A stretch of 64,000 nt of DNA from Pseudomonas sp. SG20056 (GTDB lineage Bacteria > Pseudomonadota > Gammaproteobacteria > Pseudomonadales > Pseudomonadaceae): the NCBI RefSeq assembly GCF_031764535.1, contig NZ_CP134499.1, positions 2,914,001 to 2,978,000 on the forward strand. The letters are read 5' to 3'. Within the stretch, counting starts at the first letter, position 1. Every line of letters begins with the position of its first letter. The notes under the pieces are model-generated. The model saw only the letters and a list, made by a program, of their open reading frames with translations. It had not been told where the DNA came from and made no database searches. Positions 1 to 8,309 of the stretch are shown here, piece by piece. The position numbers and the translations under genes were made by a program.

Positions 1-90
1 GGCGGACAACTGGAACTGAGCAATCATGTGCAAGGTGGCTTTATCGCCACCCTGCACCTACCACTCACTCCACCGCAGGCCAGGCCCTGA
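1..90 (+). CDS. C-terminal end of a sensor histidine kinase (partial)
   Basis: The first 29 codons of the window are open in frame 1 and end in TGA at 88-90. They read GGQLELSNHVQGGFIATL followed by HLPL, the usual end of a HATPase_c domain, where a glycine-rich stretch and a hydrophobic strand close the ATP-binding fold. The rest of the gene lies before the window, so its partner and signal cannot be told. Its last bases overlap the end of the convergent nitroreductase gene by 26 bases. Confidence 0.6.
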   Translation, partial: GGQLELSNHVQGGFIATLHLPLTPPQARP

Positions 91-622
91 CAAAATCACT
101 GACCTGCACCTGCGGCACCGCGCGCAACTCGCGCTCCGGCGTACCCAGGTAGAGGTAGGCAATTACCTGCTCATCGGCGTCCAATCCCAGGCCAGTGGCG
201 ACCTGCGGGTTGTAGGCCATATCACCGGTGCGCCAGACCGCACCAATACCTTGCGCATGGGCAGCCAGCAGAATCCCGTGGGCGGCACAGCCAGCGGCCA
301 GCACTTGCTCCTGCGCTGGTACTTTCGGGCTGGCCTGCACACGAGCCACCACCACCACCAGCAACGGCGCACGCAGTGGCATGGCGCGCGCTTTGGTTAC
401 GGTTTCAGGGCTGGCATCGGCAGGTAATGCACTGGCAAACAGCTCACCCAGTTGCACCAGCGCTTCACCTTCCACGGTCAGGAAGCGCCAGGGTTTGAGC
501 TGACCGTGATCGGGCGCGCGCAAAGCGGCACGAAACAACAGCTCGCGCTGAGCAGCATCGGGTGCCGGCGCAATCAGGCGCGGCGCGGAAACACGGTTTA
601 GCAACGCATCAAGAGCGTCCAT
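65..622 (-). CDS. NAD(P)H nitroreductase, YdjA-like
   Basis: 185 residues, the usual size for small FMN-dependent nitroreductases of the YdjA/Acg group. These reduce nitro compounds or related acceptors with NAD(P)H in the cytosol. The N-terminal block RAAPDHGQLKPWRF-like (read as RAALRAPDHGQLKPWRF) is the FMN-contacting part, and GIGAVWRTGDMAYNPQV and YLYLGTPE are typical of the C-terminal half. An ATG at 622 is chosen over one five codons upstream because GAGGTGG sits 5-6 bases before it. The gene is convergent with, and slightly overlaps, the partial kinase gene. The true substrate cannot be read from sequence. Confidence 0.8.
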   Translation of the reverse strand: MDALDALLNRVSAPRLIAPAPDAAQRELLFRAALRAPDHGQLKPWRFLTVEGEALVQLGELFASALPADASPETVTKARAMPLRAPLLVVVVARVQASPKVPAQEQVLAAGCAAHGILLAAHAQGIGAVWRTGDMAYNPQVATGLGLDADEQVIAYLYLGTPERELRAVPQVQVSDFVRAWPAVE

Positions 623-696
623 CGGCCACCTCGGCAATTAAAACAGGTGGCCATTCTAGTGCCTGCGCGCAGCTGAAGGGCAATGCGCGCAAATTC

Positions 697-1068
697 TCAG
701 GCTACCCGCTCGGGAGAAACGCTCGGCAACACCGGCGGCATCAACGGCGGCAAGCCGTGTGCGCTGCGGGCTGCATCGCAATGCGGGTTGTGCTCGCCAT
801 TGGCCCACGAAGCCTCGAATTCGCGACAGGTGCTGGAGCGCTGTTCATACAGCGTACAGCGCACCCCTTGGCCAACTTCCCCCAGTAGGGCGTTACAACG
901 CGTGGGTTTGCTTTCCGTGCCACGCATGGCAACACGGTGCGGGGTGATCAACACGACCTGATCGTCCGGCATCAAACCACCGGCAGACTGGCACTCACCC
1001 CAGAAGAAAGACACACGAAAATGCGCGCAGCAGGCGCCACAGCTAAGACAAGGATTGCTATCGGACAT
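697..1068 (-). CDS. YkgJ family cysteine cluster protein
   Basis: 123 residues. The N-terminal CLSCGACCAHF and the later cysteines (RCNALL, RCTLYEQRSSTCREF and NPHCDAA) match the YkgJ family, formerly UPF0153. Its conserved cysteines are thought to bind zinc or an iron-sulfur cluster; function is unknown. Start ATG at 1068 gives MSDSNPCLSCGACC. It is divergent from the trkH gene, with 154 bases between the starts that must hold both promoters. Confidence 0.8.
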   Translation of the reverse strand: MSDSNPCLSCGACCAHFRVSFFWGECQSAGGLMPDDQVVLITPHRVAMRGTESKPTRCNALLGEVGQGVRCTLYEQRSSTCREFEASWANGEHNPHCDAARSAHGLPPLMPPVLPSVSPERVA

Positions 1069-1222
1069 GATTTGGCGGGCTCAGAAACCGGCAAGGGCCG
1101 GCACCTGGCGGCTATTCTATGCAGCGCCAAGCGCTTGTAAAGCACGCATTACGACTGCTGTACAGCGGCTGCAGCGCGCGTAGAATAACGCCCCTTTGCC
1201 CTACAGAGCCCGAGCCGACTCC

Positions 1223-2677
1223 ATGTCATTGCCGACACTGCGCATCATTGCTTTTATTCTCGGCATCTTCCTGATCACTCTGGCCGTCAGCATGCTGATC
1301 CCCATGCTGACGCTGCTGCTGTACTCACGCACCGACGACCTCAACGCCTTTCTCTGGTCCAGCCTGGTGACCGCCGCTGCAGGCATCGCCATGGTCATAC
1401 CCGGGCGCCCCAAGGATGCACAACTGCGCCCGCGCGACATGTACCTGCTGACCACTGGCAGCTGGCTGGTGGTATGCATCTTCGCCGCTCTGCCGATGGT
1501 GCTGATTCACCACATCAGCTACACCGATGCCTTTTTCGAGACCATGTCCGGCGTTACTACCACAGGCTCAACCGTGCTGGCAGGCCTGGACCACGCCTCA
1601 CCCGGCCTGCTGATCTGGCGCTCGATGCTGCAGTGGCTGGGTGGTATCGGCTTTATCGGCATGGCGGTGGCGATTCTGCCACTGCTGCGGGTCGGTGGCA
1701 TGCGCCTGTTCCAGACCGAATCCTCCGACTGGGGCGAGAAGGTCATGCCGCGCTCGCACATGGCGGCCAAATACATCCTGTTTATCTACCTGAGCCTGAC
1801 CCTGATCGGCTTTCTCGGCTTCTGGCTGGCCGGCATGACGCCCTTCGATGCGATCAATCATGCAATGACTTCGATCTCCACTGGCGGCTACTCGACCTCG
1901 GACTCATCGCTGGCCAACTGGAGCCAACCGGCTGTGCACTGGGTGGCGGTGGTGCTGATGATTTTCGGCGGTCTACCCTTCACCCTCTATGTCGCGACCC
2001 TGCGCGGCAACCGCAAAGCGCTGTTCAAGGACCATCAGGTACGCGGCTTTCTCGGCTTTCTGCTGGCCACCTGGCTGGTGTTCGGCACCTGGCTATGGCT
2101 GCACTCGGATAACAGCTGGCTGGATGCGTTTCGCATCGTCGCGGTGAATGTCACCTCGGTGGTCACCACCACCGGTTTCGCCCTCGGCGACTACACCACC
2201 TGGGGCAGTTTCGCCGTGCTGCTGTTCTTCTACCTGACGTTTGTCGGCGGCTGCTCGGGCTCAACCTCCGGCGGTCTGAAGATCTTTCGCTTCCAGGTGG
2301 CCTATGTGCTGCTGCGGGCCAACCTGCAACAACTGGTGCACCCGCGCGCGGTGATCAAGCAGCAGTACAACAATCACAACCTCGATGAAGAGATTGTCCG
2401 CTCGCTGATCACCTTTTCGTTTTTCTTCACCATCACCATCGGCGTGATCGCCCTCGGCTTGACCCTGCTTGGGCTGGACTGGGTAACTGCGCTGACCGGC
2501 GCAGCGACGGCGGTGTGTAACGTAGGCCCCGGTTTGGGCCCGATCATCGGCCCGGCGGGCAACTTCTCCAGCTTGCCAGATGCGGCCAAATGGCTGCTGA
2601 CCATCGGTATGCTGCTCGGCCGCCTGGAAATTCTGACCGTATTGGTGCTGGTAACTCGGGCATTCTGGCGGCATTAA
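1223..2677 (+). CDS. trkH: TrkH family potassium uptake channel subunit (copy 1)
   Basis: 484 residues. TrkH is the ion-conducting membrane subunit of the Trk K+ uptake system; the regulatory TrkA subunit is not in the window. All four pore-loop filter motifs are visible: VTTTGSTVL, ISTGGYSTSD, VTTTGFALGD and CNVGPGLGP. The intramembrane gate loop GGCSGSTSGGLKIFRFQ is also present. I chose ATG 1223 (MSLPTLRIIAF) over a TTG at 1196 because the neighbouring paralogue starts at the matching residue (MAWPTLRIIAF) and both then have 484 residues. A second copy follows 82 bases downstream. Confidence 0.9.
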   Translation: MSLPTLRIIAFILGIFLITLAVSMLIPMLTLLLYSRTDDLNAFLWSSLVTAAAGIAMVIPGRPKDAQLRPRDMYLLTTGSWLVVCIFAALPMVLIHHISYTDAFFETMSGVTTTGSTVLAGLDHASPGLLIWRSMLQWLGGIGFIGMAVAILPLLRVGGMRLFQTESSDWGEKVMPRSHMAAKYILFIYLSLTLIGFLGFWLAGMTPFDAINHAMTSISTGGYSTSDSSLANWSQPAVHWVAVVLMIFGGLPFTLYVATLRGNRKALFKDHQVRGFLGFLLATWLVFGTWLWLHSDNSWLDAFRIVAVNVTSVVTTTGFALGDYTTWGSFAVLLFFYLTFVGGCSGSTSGGLKIFRFQVAYVLLRANLQQLVHPRAVIKQQYNNHNLDEEIVRSLITFSFFFTITIGVIALGLTLLGLDWVTALTGAATAVCNVGPGLGPIIGPAGNFSSLPDAAKWLLTIGMLLGRLEILTVLVLVTRAFWRH

Positions 2678-2721
2678 GGTTCTATTGGCCGAGTGATTGG
2701 CGCGCAAGACCGGCTACACAC

Positions 2722-2729
2722 CCTAGACT
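2722..2729 (+). promoter_or_regulatory. Putative -10 region before second trkH (CCTAGACT)
   Basis: CCTAGACT, with TAGACT as a possible -10 hexamer, lies 30 bases before the ATG of the second trkH gene. There is no good -35 at the normal spacing. The same octamer precedes three other genes in this window, which supports a shared promoter type. The C before TAGACT would also suit sigma-S. Confidence 0.35.
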
Positions 2730-2759
2730 CTTGCTATTACTGGAACGGAACCCGCTTAG

Positions 2760-4214
2760 ATGGCTTGGCCGACCTTACGGATCATCGCGTTTATCAATGG
2801 CATTTTTCTTCTGACACTGGCGATCAGCATGGCCGTTCCCATGCTGACCCTGATGCTGTTTGCACGGCCTGACGAACTCAACGCCTTTCTCTGGTCCAGC
2901 CTGATCACCTTTATCGCGGGCATCGCGATGATTGCCCAAGGCCGGCCCAAGGATGTGCAGTTACGCCCACGCGACATGTACTTGCTGACGGTGTCCAGCT
3001 GGATACTGGTAGGGCTTTTCGCTGCCCTGCCCTTTATGTTTTCCCAGCATCTGGGCGTGACCGACGCAGTGTTCGAGAGCATGTCGGGTATCACCGCCAC
3101 TGGCGCGACCGTCCTCACCGGGCTGGACAACATGTCGCCGGGCATTCTGATCTGGCGCTCGCTGCTGCACTGGCTCGGCGGCATTGGCTTTATCGCCATG
3201 GCCGTGGCGATTCTGCCCATGCTGCGGATCGGTGGTATGCGCCTGTTCCAGACCGAATCATCAGACCGCTCCGAAAAGATCATGCCGCGCTCGCATATGG
3301 TCGCCAAGTACATGATTGCCGCTTATCTGGGCATCAGCCTCATTGGCTGCCTGGCACTCTGGACCGCTGGTATGGGCGTATTCGATGCGATCAACCACAC
3401 CATGTCAGCCATCGCGACCGGCGGGTTTTCCACCTCGGACCAATCGCTGGGCAAATGGACCGAGCCGGCGGTGCATTGGGTCACCATCGTGCTGATGATT
3501 CTCGGCAGCGTGCCGTTCGTGCTGTTTGCCTCAATGCTGCGCGGCAACTACAAGGCGCTGATCAGAGACCAGCAGGTACGCGGCTTTCTCGGCATTTTGC
3601 TGAGCACCTGGCTGCTGCTCGGCACCTGGTATTACCTGAGCACCGAACTGCATTGGCTCGAAGCTATTCGCCACGTGGCGTTTAATACCACCTCAATCAT
3701 GACCACGACTGGCTTTGCCCTCGGCGATTACACGCTGTGGGGCGGCTTTGCCGGCATGCTGTTCTTCTACCTGGGCTTTATCGGCGGCTGCTCGGGCTCA
3801 ACCGCAGGCGGGCTGAAGATTTTCCGTTTCCAAGTCGCCTACGTGCTGCTCAGGGCCAACCTGATGCAGCTGATCCACCCGCGCGCGGTGATCAAGCAGC
3901 AGTACAACCGCCATCACCTGGATGAAGACATCGTTCGTTCGATCCTCACCTTCTCGTTCTTCTTCACCATCACCATCGCCGTACTGGCCCTGGGCCTGAC
4001 CCTATGCGGCCTGGACTGGATCACCGCACTCAGCGGCGCAGCCAGCACCGTCTCCGGCGTAGGCCCTGGCATGGGCCCGATCATCGGGCCGGCGGGCAAC
4101 TTTTCCAGCCTGCCGGACACCGCAAAATGGCTGCTGACCTTCGGCATGCTGCTCGGCCGCCTGGAAATCCTCACCGTACTGGTGCTCATGCTGCCGGCCT
4201 TCTGGCGACACTAA
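2760..4214 (+). CDS. trkH: TrkH family potassium uptake channel subunit (copy 2)
   Basis: 484 residues, the same length as copy 1 and plainly its paralogue, with long shared blocks such as FRFQVAYVLLRANL and HPRAVIKQQYN. The four filter motifs are ITATGATVL, IATGGFSTSD, MTTTGFALGD and SGVGPGMGP, so the filter glycines are kept while neighbouring residues differ from copy 1. It should be a second pore subunit for TrkA-dependent K+ uptake, perhaps with different affinity or regulation. ATG 2760 has only a weak ribosome site (GGAACGG about 10 bases upstream). It ends eight bases before the stop of the convergent AraC gene. Confidence 0.9.
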   Translation: MAWPTLRIIAFINGIFLLTLAISMAVPMLTLMLFARPDELNAFLWSSLITFIAGIAMIAQGRPKDVQLRPRDMYLLTVSSWILVGLFAALPFMFSQHLGVTDAVFESMSGITATGATVLTGLDNMSPGILIWRSLLHWLGGIGFIAMAVAILPMLRIGGMRLFQTESSDRSEKIMPRSHMVAKYMIAAYLGISLIGCLALWTAGMGVFDAINHTMSAIATGGFSTSDQSLGKWTEPAVHWVTIVLMILGSVPFVLFASMLRGNYKALIRDQQVRGFLGILLSTWLLLGTWYYLSTELHWLEAIRHVAFNTTSIMTTTGFALGDYTLWGGFAGMLFFYLGFIGGCSGSTAGGLKIFRFQVAYVLLRANLMQLIHPRAVIKQQYNRHHLDEDIVRSILTFSFFFTITIAVLALGLTLCGLDWITALSGAASTVSGVGPGMGPIIGPAGNFSSLPDTAKWLLTFGMLLGRLEILTVLVLMLPAFWRH

Positions 4215-4222
4215 GCGCGCCG

Positions 4223-5224
4223 TTACAGCCGTGCGCGGTACTCGCCCGGCGTGGTGTCAAACCAGCGACGAAAGGCGCGAAAGAAGTTGCTCGGGTCGGA
4301 GAACCCCAGCAGATAGGAAATTTCCAGCAAGGTCAGATTGGCCTGCCCCAGATACTGGCCAGCCAACTCGCGACGCGTGTCATCCAGCAGGTGCTGGTAG
4401 CTGGTGCCTTCATCCTGCAAACGCCGTTGCAAGGTGCGTTCGGACAGCAGCAGTGCCTGCGCCACGGTTTCACGCTTGGGCTCGCCTTGGGGCAGCAGAC
4501 GGCATAACACCTGGCGCACCTGATGAGTTACCCGCGTACCGGAAAAGCGCGCCAGGTAATCGCCGGCAAAACGGTCATGCAGCTGCGCCAATGCCTCGTT
4601 GGCCGACGGCAATGGCGCATCCAGATCAGCCCGCTCGAACAGCAAGGCATAGTGCTCGGCGTTGAATTTCAGCGGGCACTGGAATACTTCGTCATAAGGC
4701 GCCAGGTCCTCCGGAGCCGGCCCCATCAGACTGACCAGCCGCGGGCGCAGCGGTTTGCCGGTCAGCCAGCGGCAGAAGGCCAGGGAGTGCGCCAGCGAGG
4801 CCTCAGCACTTTGCCGCGCCGAGGGCAGCCGATCACCATGGATCGCCAGAAGCATTTCATAGCCTTCCGGGGTGGGGTGAAAACTGAGATCGGCCCCCTC
4901 GCCGATGATCCGCTGATAACGCACCAGCCGGGCAAAACCTTCCTGCAGGTTGCGACTGCTCATCACTGCGTACCCAACCACGTTGAAGGACGCTGGCCGC
5001 AGGATCTTTGCCATGTTCAGGCCAATGGCCGGATTGCCCGAGGCCTCCACAGCCAGATGCCAGAGCCGGGTCATGGCGTCCTGAGCAAAGCGCGCATCGG
5101 AGTCGCTCAAGGCGGCATAGTCGAGCCCCAGCTGGGCAAACAGGCTGCGGCAATCAACACCGCCCAATTCCAGGGCCGCGACAATGCCCGAGGCCCAACT
5201 GGATGAAGTGGTACGTTCGCTCAT
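4223..5224 (-). CDS. AraC family transcriptional regulator with arabinose_bd-type N-domain
   Basis: 333 residues. The C-terminal ~100 residues form the AraC double helix-turn-helix (VAQALLLSERTLQRRLQDEG, then LTLLEISYLLGFSDPSNFFRAFRRW and TTPGEYR). The N-terminal two thirds (PASFNVVGYAVMSSRNLQEG, RYQRIIGEG, FQCPLKFNA) match the domain found in OruR-, ArgR- and MmsR-like regulators. It is likely a cytosolic activator answering a small metabolite. It is transcribed away from the Mpo1-like gene, with 157 bases between the starts. The regulated genes are not evident from position alone. Confidence 0.85.
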   Translation of the reverse strand: MSERTTSSSWASGIVAALELGGVDCRSLFAQLGLDYAALSDSDARFAQDAMTRLWHLAVEASGNPAIGLNMAKILRPASFNVVGYAVMSSRNLQEGFARLVRYQRIIGEGADLSFHPTPEGYEMLLAIHGDRLPSARQSAEASLAHSLAFCRWLTGKPLRPRLVSLMGPAPEDLAPYDEVFQCPLKFNAEHYALLFERADLDAPLPSANEALAQLHDRFAGDYLARFSGTRVTHQVRQVLCRLLPQGEPKRETVAQALLLSERTLQRRLQDEGTSYQHLLDDTRRELAGQYLGQANLTLLEISYLLGFSDPSNFFRAFRRWFDTTPGEYRARL

Positions 5225-5313
5225 GACGTGTTCTGTTCTTATTAGGGAGTCTGAAGGGCGACAGAAGGATACTAAACTGGCACCTAATGTCAGTGGCCCA
5301 GCGCGTCACTCGA

Positions 5314-5321
5314 CCTAGACT
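5314..5321 (+). promoter_or_regulatory. Putative -10 region before the Mpo1-like gene (CCTAGACT)
   Basis: Second copy of CCTAGACT, 60 bases before the ATG at 5382, in the divergent region between the araC-type and Mpo1-like genes. No clear -35 is seen at 16-18 bases. Confidence 0.35.
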
Positions 5322-5381
5322 GCAAGTAAGCCGCCATAGCCGCAAGCCTGGTGGTGGTCAAAAGAATAAGAGGAGGCCCCG

Positions 5382-5699
5382 ATGAGCACTGAAACCCACG
5401 AACGCTACAGCAGCTTCGCCGAGTTCTACCCCTATTACCTGCAGGAGCACAGCAACGCCACCTGCCGCCGCCTGCACTATGTCGGCAGTTTGCTGGTGCT
5501 CTGTGTACTGGGCTATGCCCTGACCACTCAGCAGTGGCTGTGGTTACTGTCGATACCGCTGATCGGTTACGGCTTTGCCTGGGTTGGCCACTTTGTTTTC
5601 GAGAAAAACCGCCCCGCCACCTTTGACTACCCGCTTTATTCGTTGATGGGCGACTGGGTGATGCTCAAGGATGCCTTTACCGGACGCATCAAGTTTTAA
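5382..5699 (+). CDS. Mpo1-like / DUF962 small membrane protein
   Basis: 105 residues with a strong ribosome site (AGGAGG) before ATG 5382. The start FAEFYPYYLQEHSNATCRRLHYVG, two short hydrophobic segments (LLVLCVLGYAL and WLWLLSIPLIGYGFAWVGH) and the C-terminal HFVFEKNRPATFDYPLYSLMGDW are typical of DUF962. The yeast member Mpo1 is an iron-dependent dioxygenase in 2-hydroxy fatty acid alpha-oxidation, and the conserved histidines (EHSN, LHY, GHF) are kept here. Bacterial members are mostly untested, so an enzymatic role is inference. Confidence 0.8.
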   Translation: MSTETHERYSSFAEFYPYYLQEHSNATCRRLHYVGSLLVLCVLGYALTTQQWLWLLSIPLIGYGFAWVGHFVFEKNRPATFDYPLYSLMGDWVMLKDAFTGRIKF

Positions 5700-5754
5700 C
5701 AGCCCGCCTTGAGCGACCGCTGGCTCAGGTGGCGCTGCCGTTCGGCTGCCGCGC

Positions 5755-5783
5755 TTGGCGGTTGCGGTGGGCTTGGTTATGAT
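5755..5783 (+). promoter_or_regulatory. Putative sigma-70 promoter for the adenylate cyclase gene
   Basis: TTGGCG (5755-5760) and TATGAT (5778-5783) are separated by exactly 17 bases, and lie about 87 bases before the ATG at 5870. The match is 4/6 at -35 and 5/6 at -10. Confidence 0.45.
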
Positions 5784-5869
5784 CCCTCGCTTATTTTGGC
5801 AGCCGGTACGGTGTGCCACCCAGGCGCCCAGCAGAGGTGCCAGACGAGCAGCAGGGATAGTCCCATCGG

Positions 5870-7258
5870 ATGAATGTCAAAAGCGCCCCCCGAATTTCCG
5901 CACTGCCGGCACCGCCGCTGCGTGAGTACTACTCCCGCGTCCTGGCCTATATCGCCATCGCTGCCAGTATTGCCGCAGGTACTTATACCCAACATTTCGG
6001 TTACGACATTCTCTGGATGGTGCCCTACGCACTGCTCTACCCGCACCTGGCACACCATCTGAGCCTGCGTTTCAAACGCGAGCATCCGCAACGCACCACC
6101 CTCAGCCTGCTGTTTATTGACGCGCTGCACTGTGGCGGCGCCGTCGCGCTACTGGGTTTATCCGTTGTGCCATCCCTGATGGCTCTGCTAACAATGGCCT
6201 TCAGCGCACTGGTAATAGGTGGCCTGCGCTACCTAGGGCTGGCATCCCTGATAGCCCTGAGCAGCGCAGTCTTTACTTTTGCCATCGCTGGCATCACGGT
6301 GAATATCAATACCCCCGCCTTGGTAGCACTGGTCAGCATCAGCTTCACCACCCTGTATATCTGTATCACGGCCTACTTTGTGCACCAGCAGGGCCTGCGC
6401 CTGAGTCAGGTGCGCAACGAGATCACCCGCGAGCAGGAAAAAGCCGCACGCCTGGCACGCAATCTGGCCAAGTACTTGTCACCACAGGTGTGGGAGTCGA
6501 TCTTCACCGGCAAGAAAAGTGTGCGCCTGGAAACCCAGCGCAAGAAGCTCACGGTGTTTTTCTCAGACATCAAGGGCTTTACCGAGCTGGCCGAAGAGCT
6601 GGAAGCCGAAGCCCTGACCGACCTGCTCAACACCTACCTTAATGAAATGTCGAAGATCTGCCTGAAGTACGGCGGCACCATCGATAAGTTTGTCGGTGAC
6701 TGCGTGATGGTGTTCTTTGGTGACCCAAGCAGCAAGGGCGCCAAGAAGGATGCGGTGAATGCAGTGTCCATGGCCATCGCCATGCGCAAGCATATGAAGG
6801 TACTGCGCCAGCAATGGCGTGCCCAGGGCATCACCAAGCCGCTGGAAATCCGCATGGGGCTGAACACCGGTTATTGCACCGTGGGCAACTTCGGCGCTGA
6901 TACGCGCATGGACTACACCATCATCGGTCGCGATGTGAACCTCGCCAGCCGCCTGGAAAGTGCTGCTGAATCCGGTGAGATCCTGATCTCTCATGAGACC
7001 TATTCACTGATCAAGGACGTGATCATGTGCCGCGACAAGGGCCAGATCAACGTCAAGGGCTTTACCCGCCCCGTGCAGATCTACCAGGTGGTGGATTTCC
7101 GTCGCGACCTGGGCGCCACATCCAGTTATGTCGAACACGAACTACCCGGCTTCTCCATGTACCTGGATACCAACGGCATCCAGAATTTCGACAAGGAAAA
7201 GGTCATCCAGGCCCTCAGTCAGGCAGCCGACAAGCTGCGTGACAAGGTAATCATGTAA
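5870..7258 (+). CDS. cyaB: Class III adenylate cyclase with MASE2 membrane domain, CyaB-like
   Basis: 462 residues, almost the length of P. aeruginosa CyaB. Residues ~20-185 hold about six hydrophobic segments of the MASE2 sensor domain. A charged helix (ITREQEKAARLARNLAKYLSPQ) links it to a guanylate/adenylate cyclase catalytic domain (~220-410). Both metal-binding aspartates are visible in FFSDIKGFT and DKFVGDCVMVFFGD. The substrate/transition-state part is GRDVNLASRLESAAESGEI. It should convert ATP to cAMP at the inner membrane; in P. aeruginosa CyaB supplies cAMP to the regulator Vfr. The stop overlaps the convergent glycosyltransferase gene by 8 bases. Confidence 0.9.
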   Translation: MNVKSAPRISALPAPPLREYYSRVLAYIAIAASIAAGTYTQHFGYDILWMVPYALLYPHLAHHLSLRFKREHPQRTTLSLLFIDALHCGGAVALLGLSVVPSLMALLTMAFSALVIGGLRYLGLASLIALSSAVFTFAIAGITVNINTPALVALVSISFTTLYICITAYFVHQQGLRLSQVRNEITREQEKAARLARNLAKYLSPQVWESIFTGKKSVRLETQRKKLTVFFSDIKGFTELAEELEAEALTDLLNTYLNEMSKICLKYGGTIDKFVGDCVMVFFGDPSSKGAKKDAVNAVSMAIAMRKHMKVLRQQWRAQGITKPLEIRMGLNTGYCTVGNFGADTRMDYTIIGRDVNLASRLESAAESGEILISHETYSLIKDVIMCRDKGQINVKGFTRPVQIYQVVDFRRDLGATSSYVEHELPGFSMYLDTNGIQNFDKEKVIQALSQAADKLRDKVIM

Positions 7259-8309
7259 GCGCCTGCTTATGCCCCGCTGCGTGTGAGTCCTGCACAATCG
7301 GCATGCACAACTCACCATCGAGCAACGGCTGCTGCGCCAGAAACTCCAGCGCCGACGCTCGCCAGGATTGCCGCGCGGCCAACTCGGCGCAACGCCCACG
7401 ATCCAGGCTCAAGGCCTCCAGGCAGGCCGCACGCAAGTCCTCATGCATGACCCCGCTGACGCCCGCCTGCAACACATCCAGCGGTCCGGCTACCGGAAAC
7501 GCCGCCACTGGCGTACCACAGGCCAGGGCCTCAAGCATCACCAAGCCATAGGTATCGGTACGTGAAGGGAATACCAGCACGCTGGCATTCTGATACGCCT
7601 CGGCCAAGGCCTGGCCATGCTGATAGCCGAGAAAGCGCACGTGCGGATAAGCCGCCTGTAACGCCTCGCGCTGCGGGCCATCGCCGACCACCTGCTTCTG
7701 CCCCGGCAGATCGAGGGCCAGAAACGCCTCGATATTCTTCTCCGGGGCAATCCGCCCGACATACAGAAACACCGGTTCAGCCAGGCTTGTCGGCGCCACC
7801 GGCGGACAGAACAGCCGCGTATCAACGCCCTTGCGCCACAGCACCAGACGCTTGAAATCCCAACCGGAAAACTCCTCACGCATGCGCTCGGTGGTCACCA
7901 GCACCGCCTGGCTCGGCCGGTGAAAGGCGCGCAGAAAGGCATAACCCCAACGCAGTGGAATCCAGGGCCAGCGGGTGTGCACGTATTCGGGAAAACGCGT
8001 ATGGATGGCGCTGGAGAACGCCAGGCCACGCTTGCTTAGCCAGCGCCGTGCGGCCCAACCCAGTGGGCCTTCGGTGGCCAGGTGTACGCAGTCCGGGCGA
8101 AACGCGCGAATCGCCGAGCCAACCCGCCAGAGGTTCCACACCAAGGGAATTTCCGGGTAGCTGGGGCATGGCAGCGCGCGAAAGTCCGCCGGTGACAGCA
8201 GCTTGACCTGATGACCGAGGCCGCGCAGCTCGCTGATCAGTGCCTGCAGGCTGGTGACCACGCCATTGACCTGGGGTGTCCAGGCGTCGGAGACGATCAG
8301 AATCCTCAC
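7251..8309 (-). CDS. Glycosyltransferase family 4 (GT-B fold)
   Basis: 352 residues. The N-terminus MRILIVSDAWTPQVNGVVTS and the C-terminal PSRTDTYGLVMLEALACGTP, with the E-x7-E-type motif, are typical of GT4 enzymes that move a hexose from a nucleotide sugar. FLYVGRIAPEKNIEAFLAL is the domain junction. The start overlaps the stop of the upstream phosphoesterase gene (ATGA, 4 bases), so the two are translated together. That link suggests a joint role in lipid or envelope glycan metabolism, possibly glycolipid formation; the acceptor is unknown. Confidence 0.85.
   Translation of the reverse strand: MRILIVSDAWTPQVNGVVTSLQALISELRGLGHQVKLLSPADFRALPCPSYPEIPLVWNLWRVGSAIRAFRPDCVHLATEGPLGWAARRWLSKRGLAFSSAIHTRFPEYVHTRWPWIPLRWGYAFLRAFHRPSQAVLVTTERMREEFSGWDFKRLVLWRKGVDTRLFCPPVAPTSLAEPVFLYVGRIAPEKNIEAFLALDLPGQKQVVGDGPQREALQAAYPHVRFLGYQHGQALAEAYQNASVLVFPSRTDTYGLVMLEALACGTPVAAFPVAGPLDVLQAGVSGVMHEDLRAACLEALSLDRGRCAELAARQSWRASALEFLAQQPLLDGELCMPIVQDSHAAGHKQALT

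Noticed and set aside
1474..2112. 212-codon plus-strand frame inside the first trkH
   Set aside because: Shifted-frame shadow of TrkH, rich in Arg and His, with no family match.
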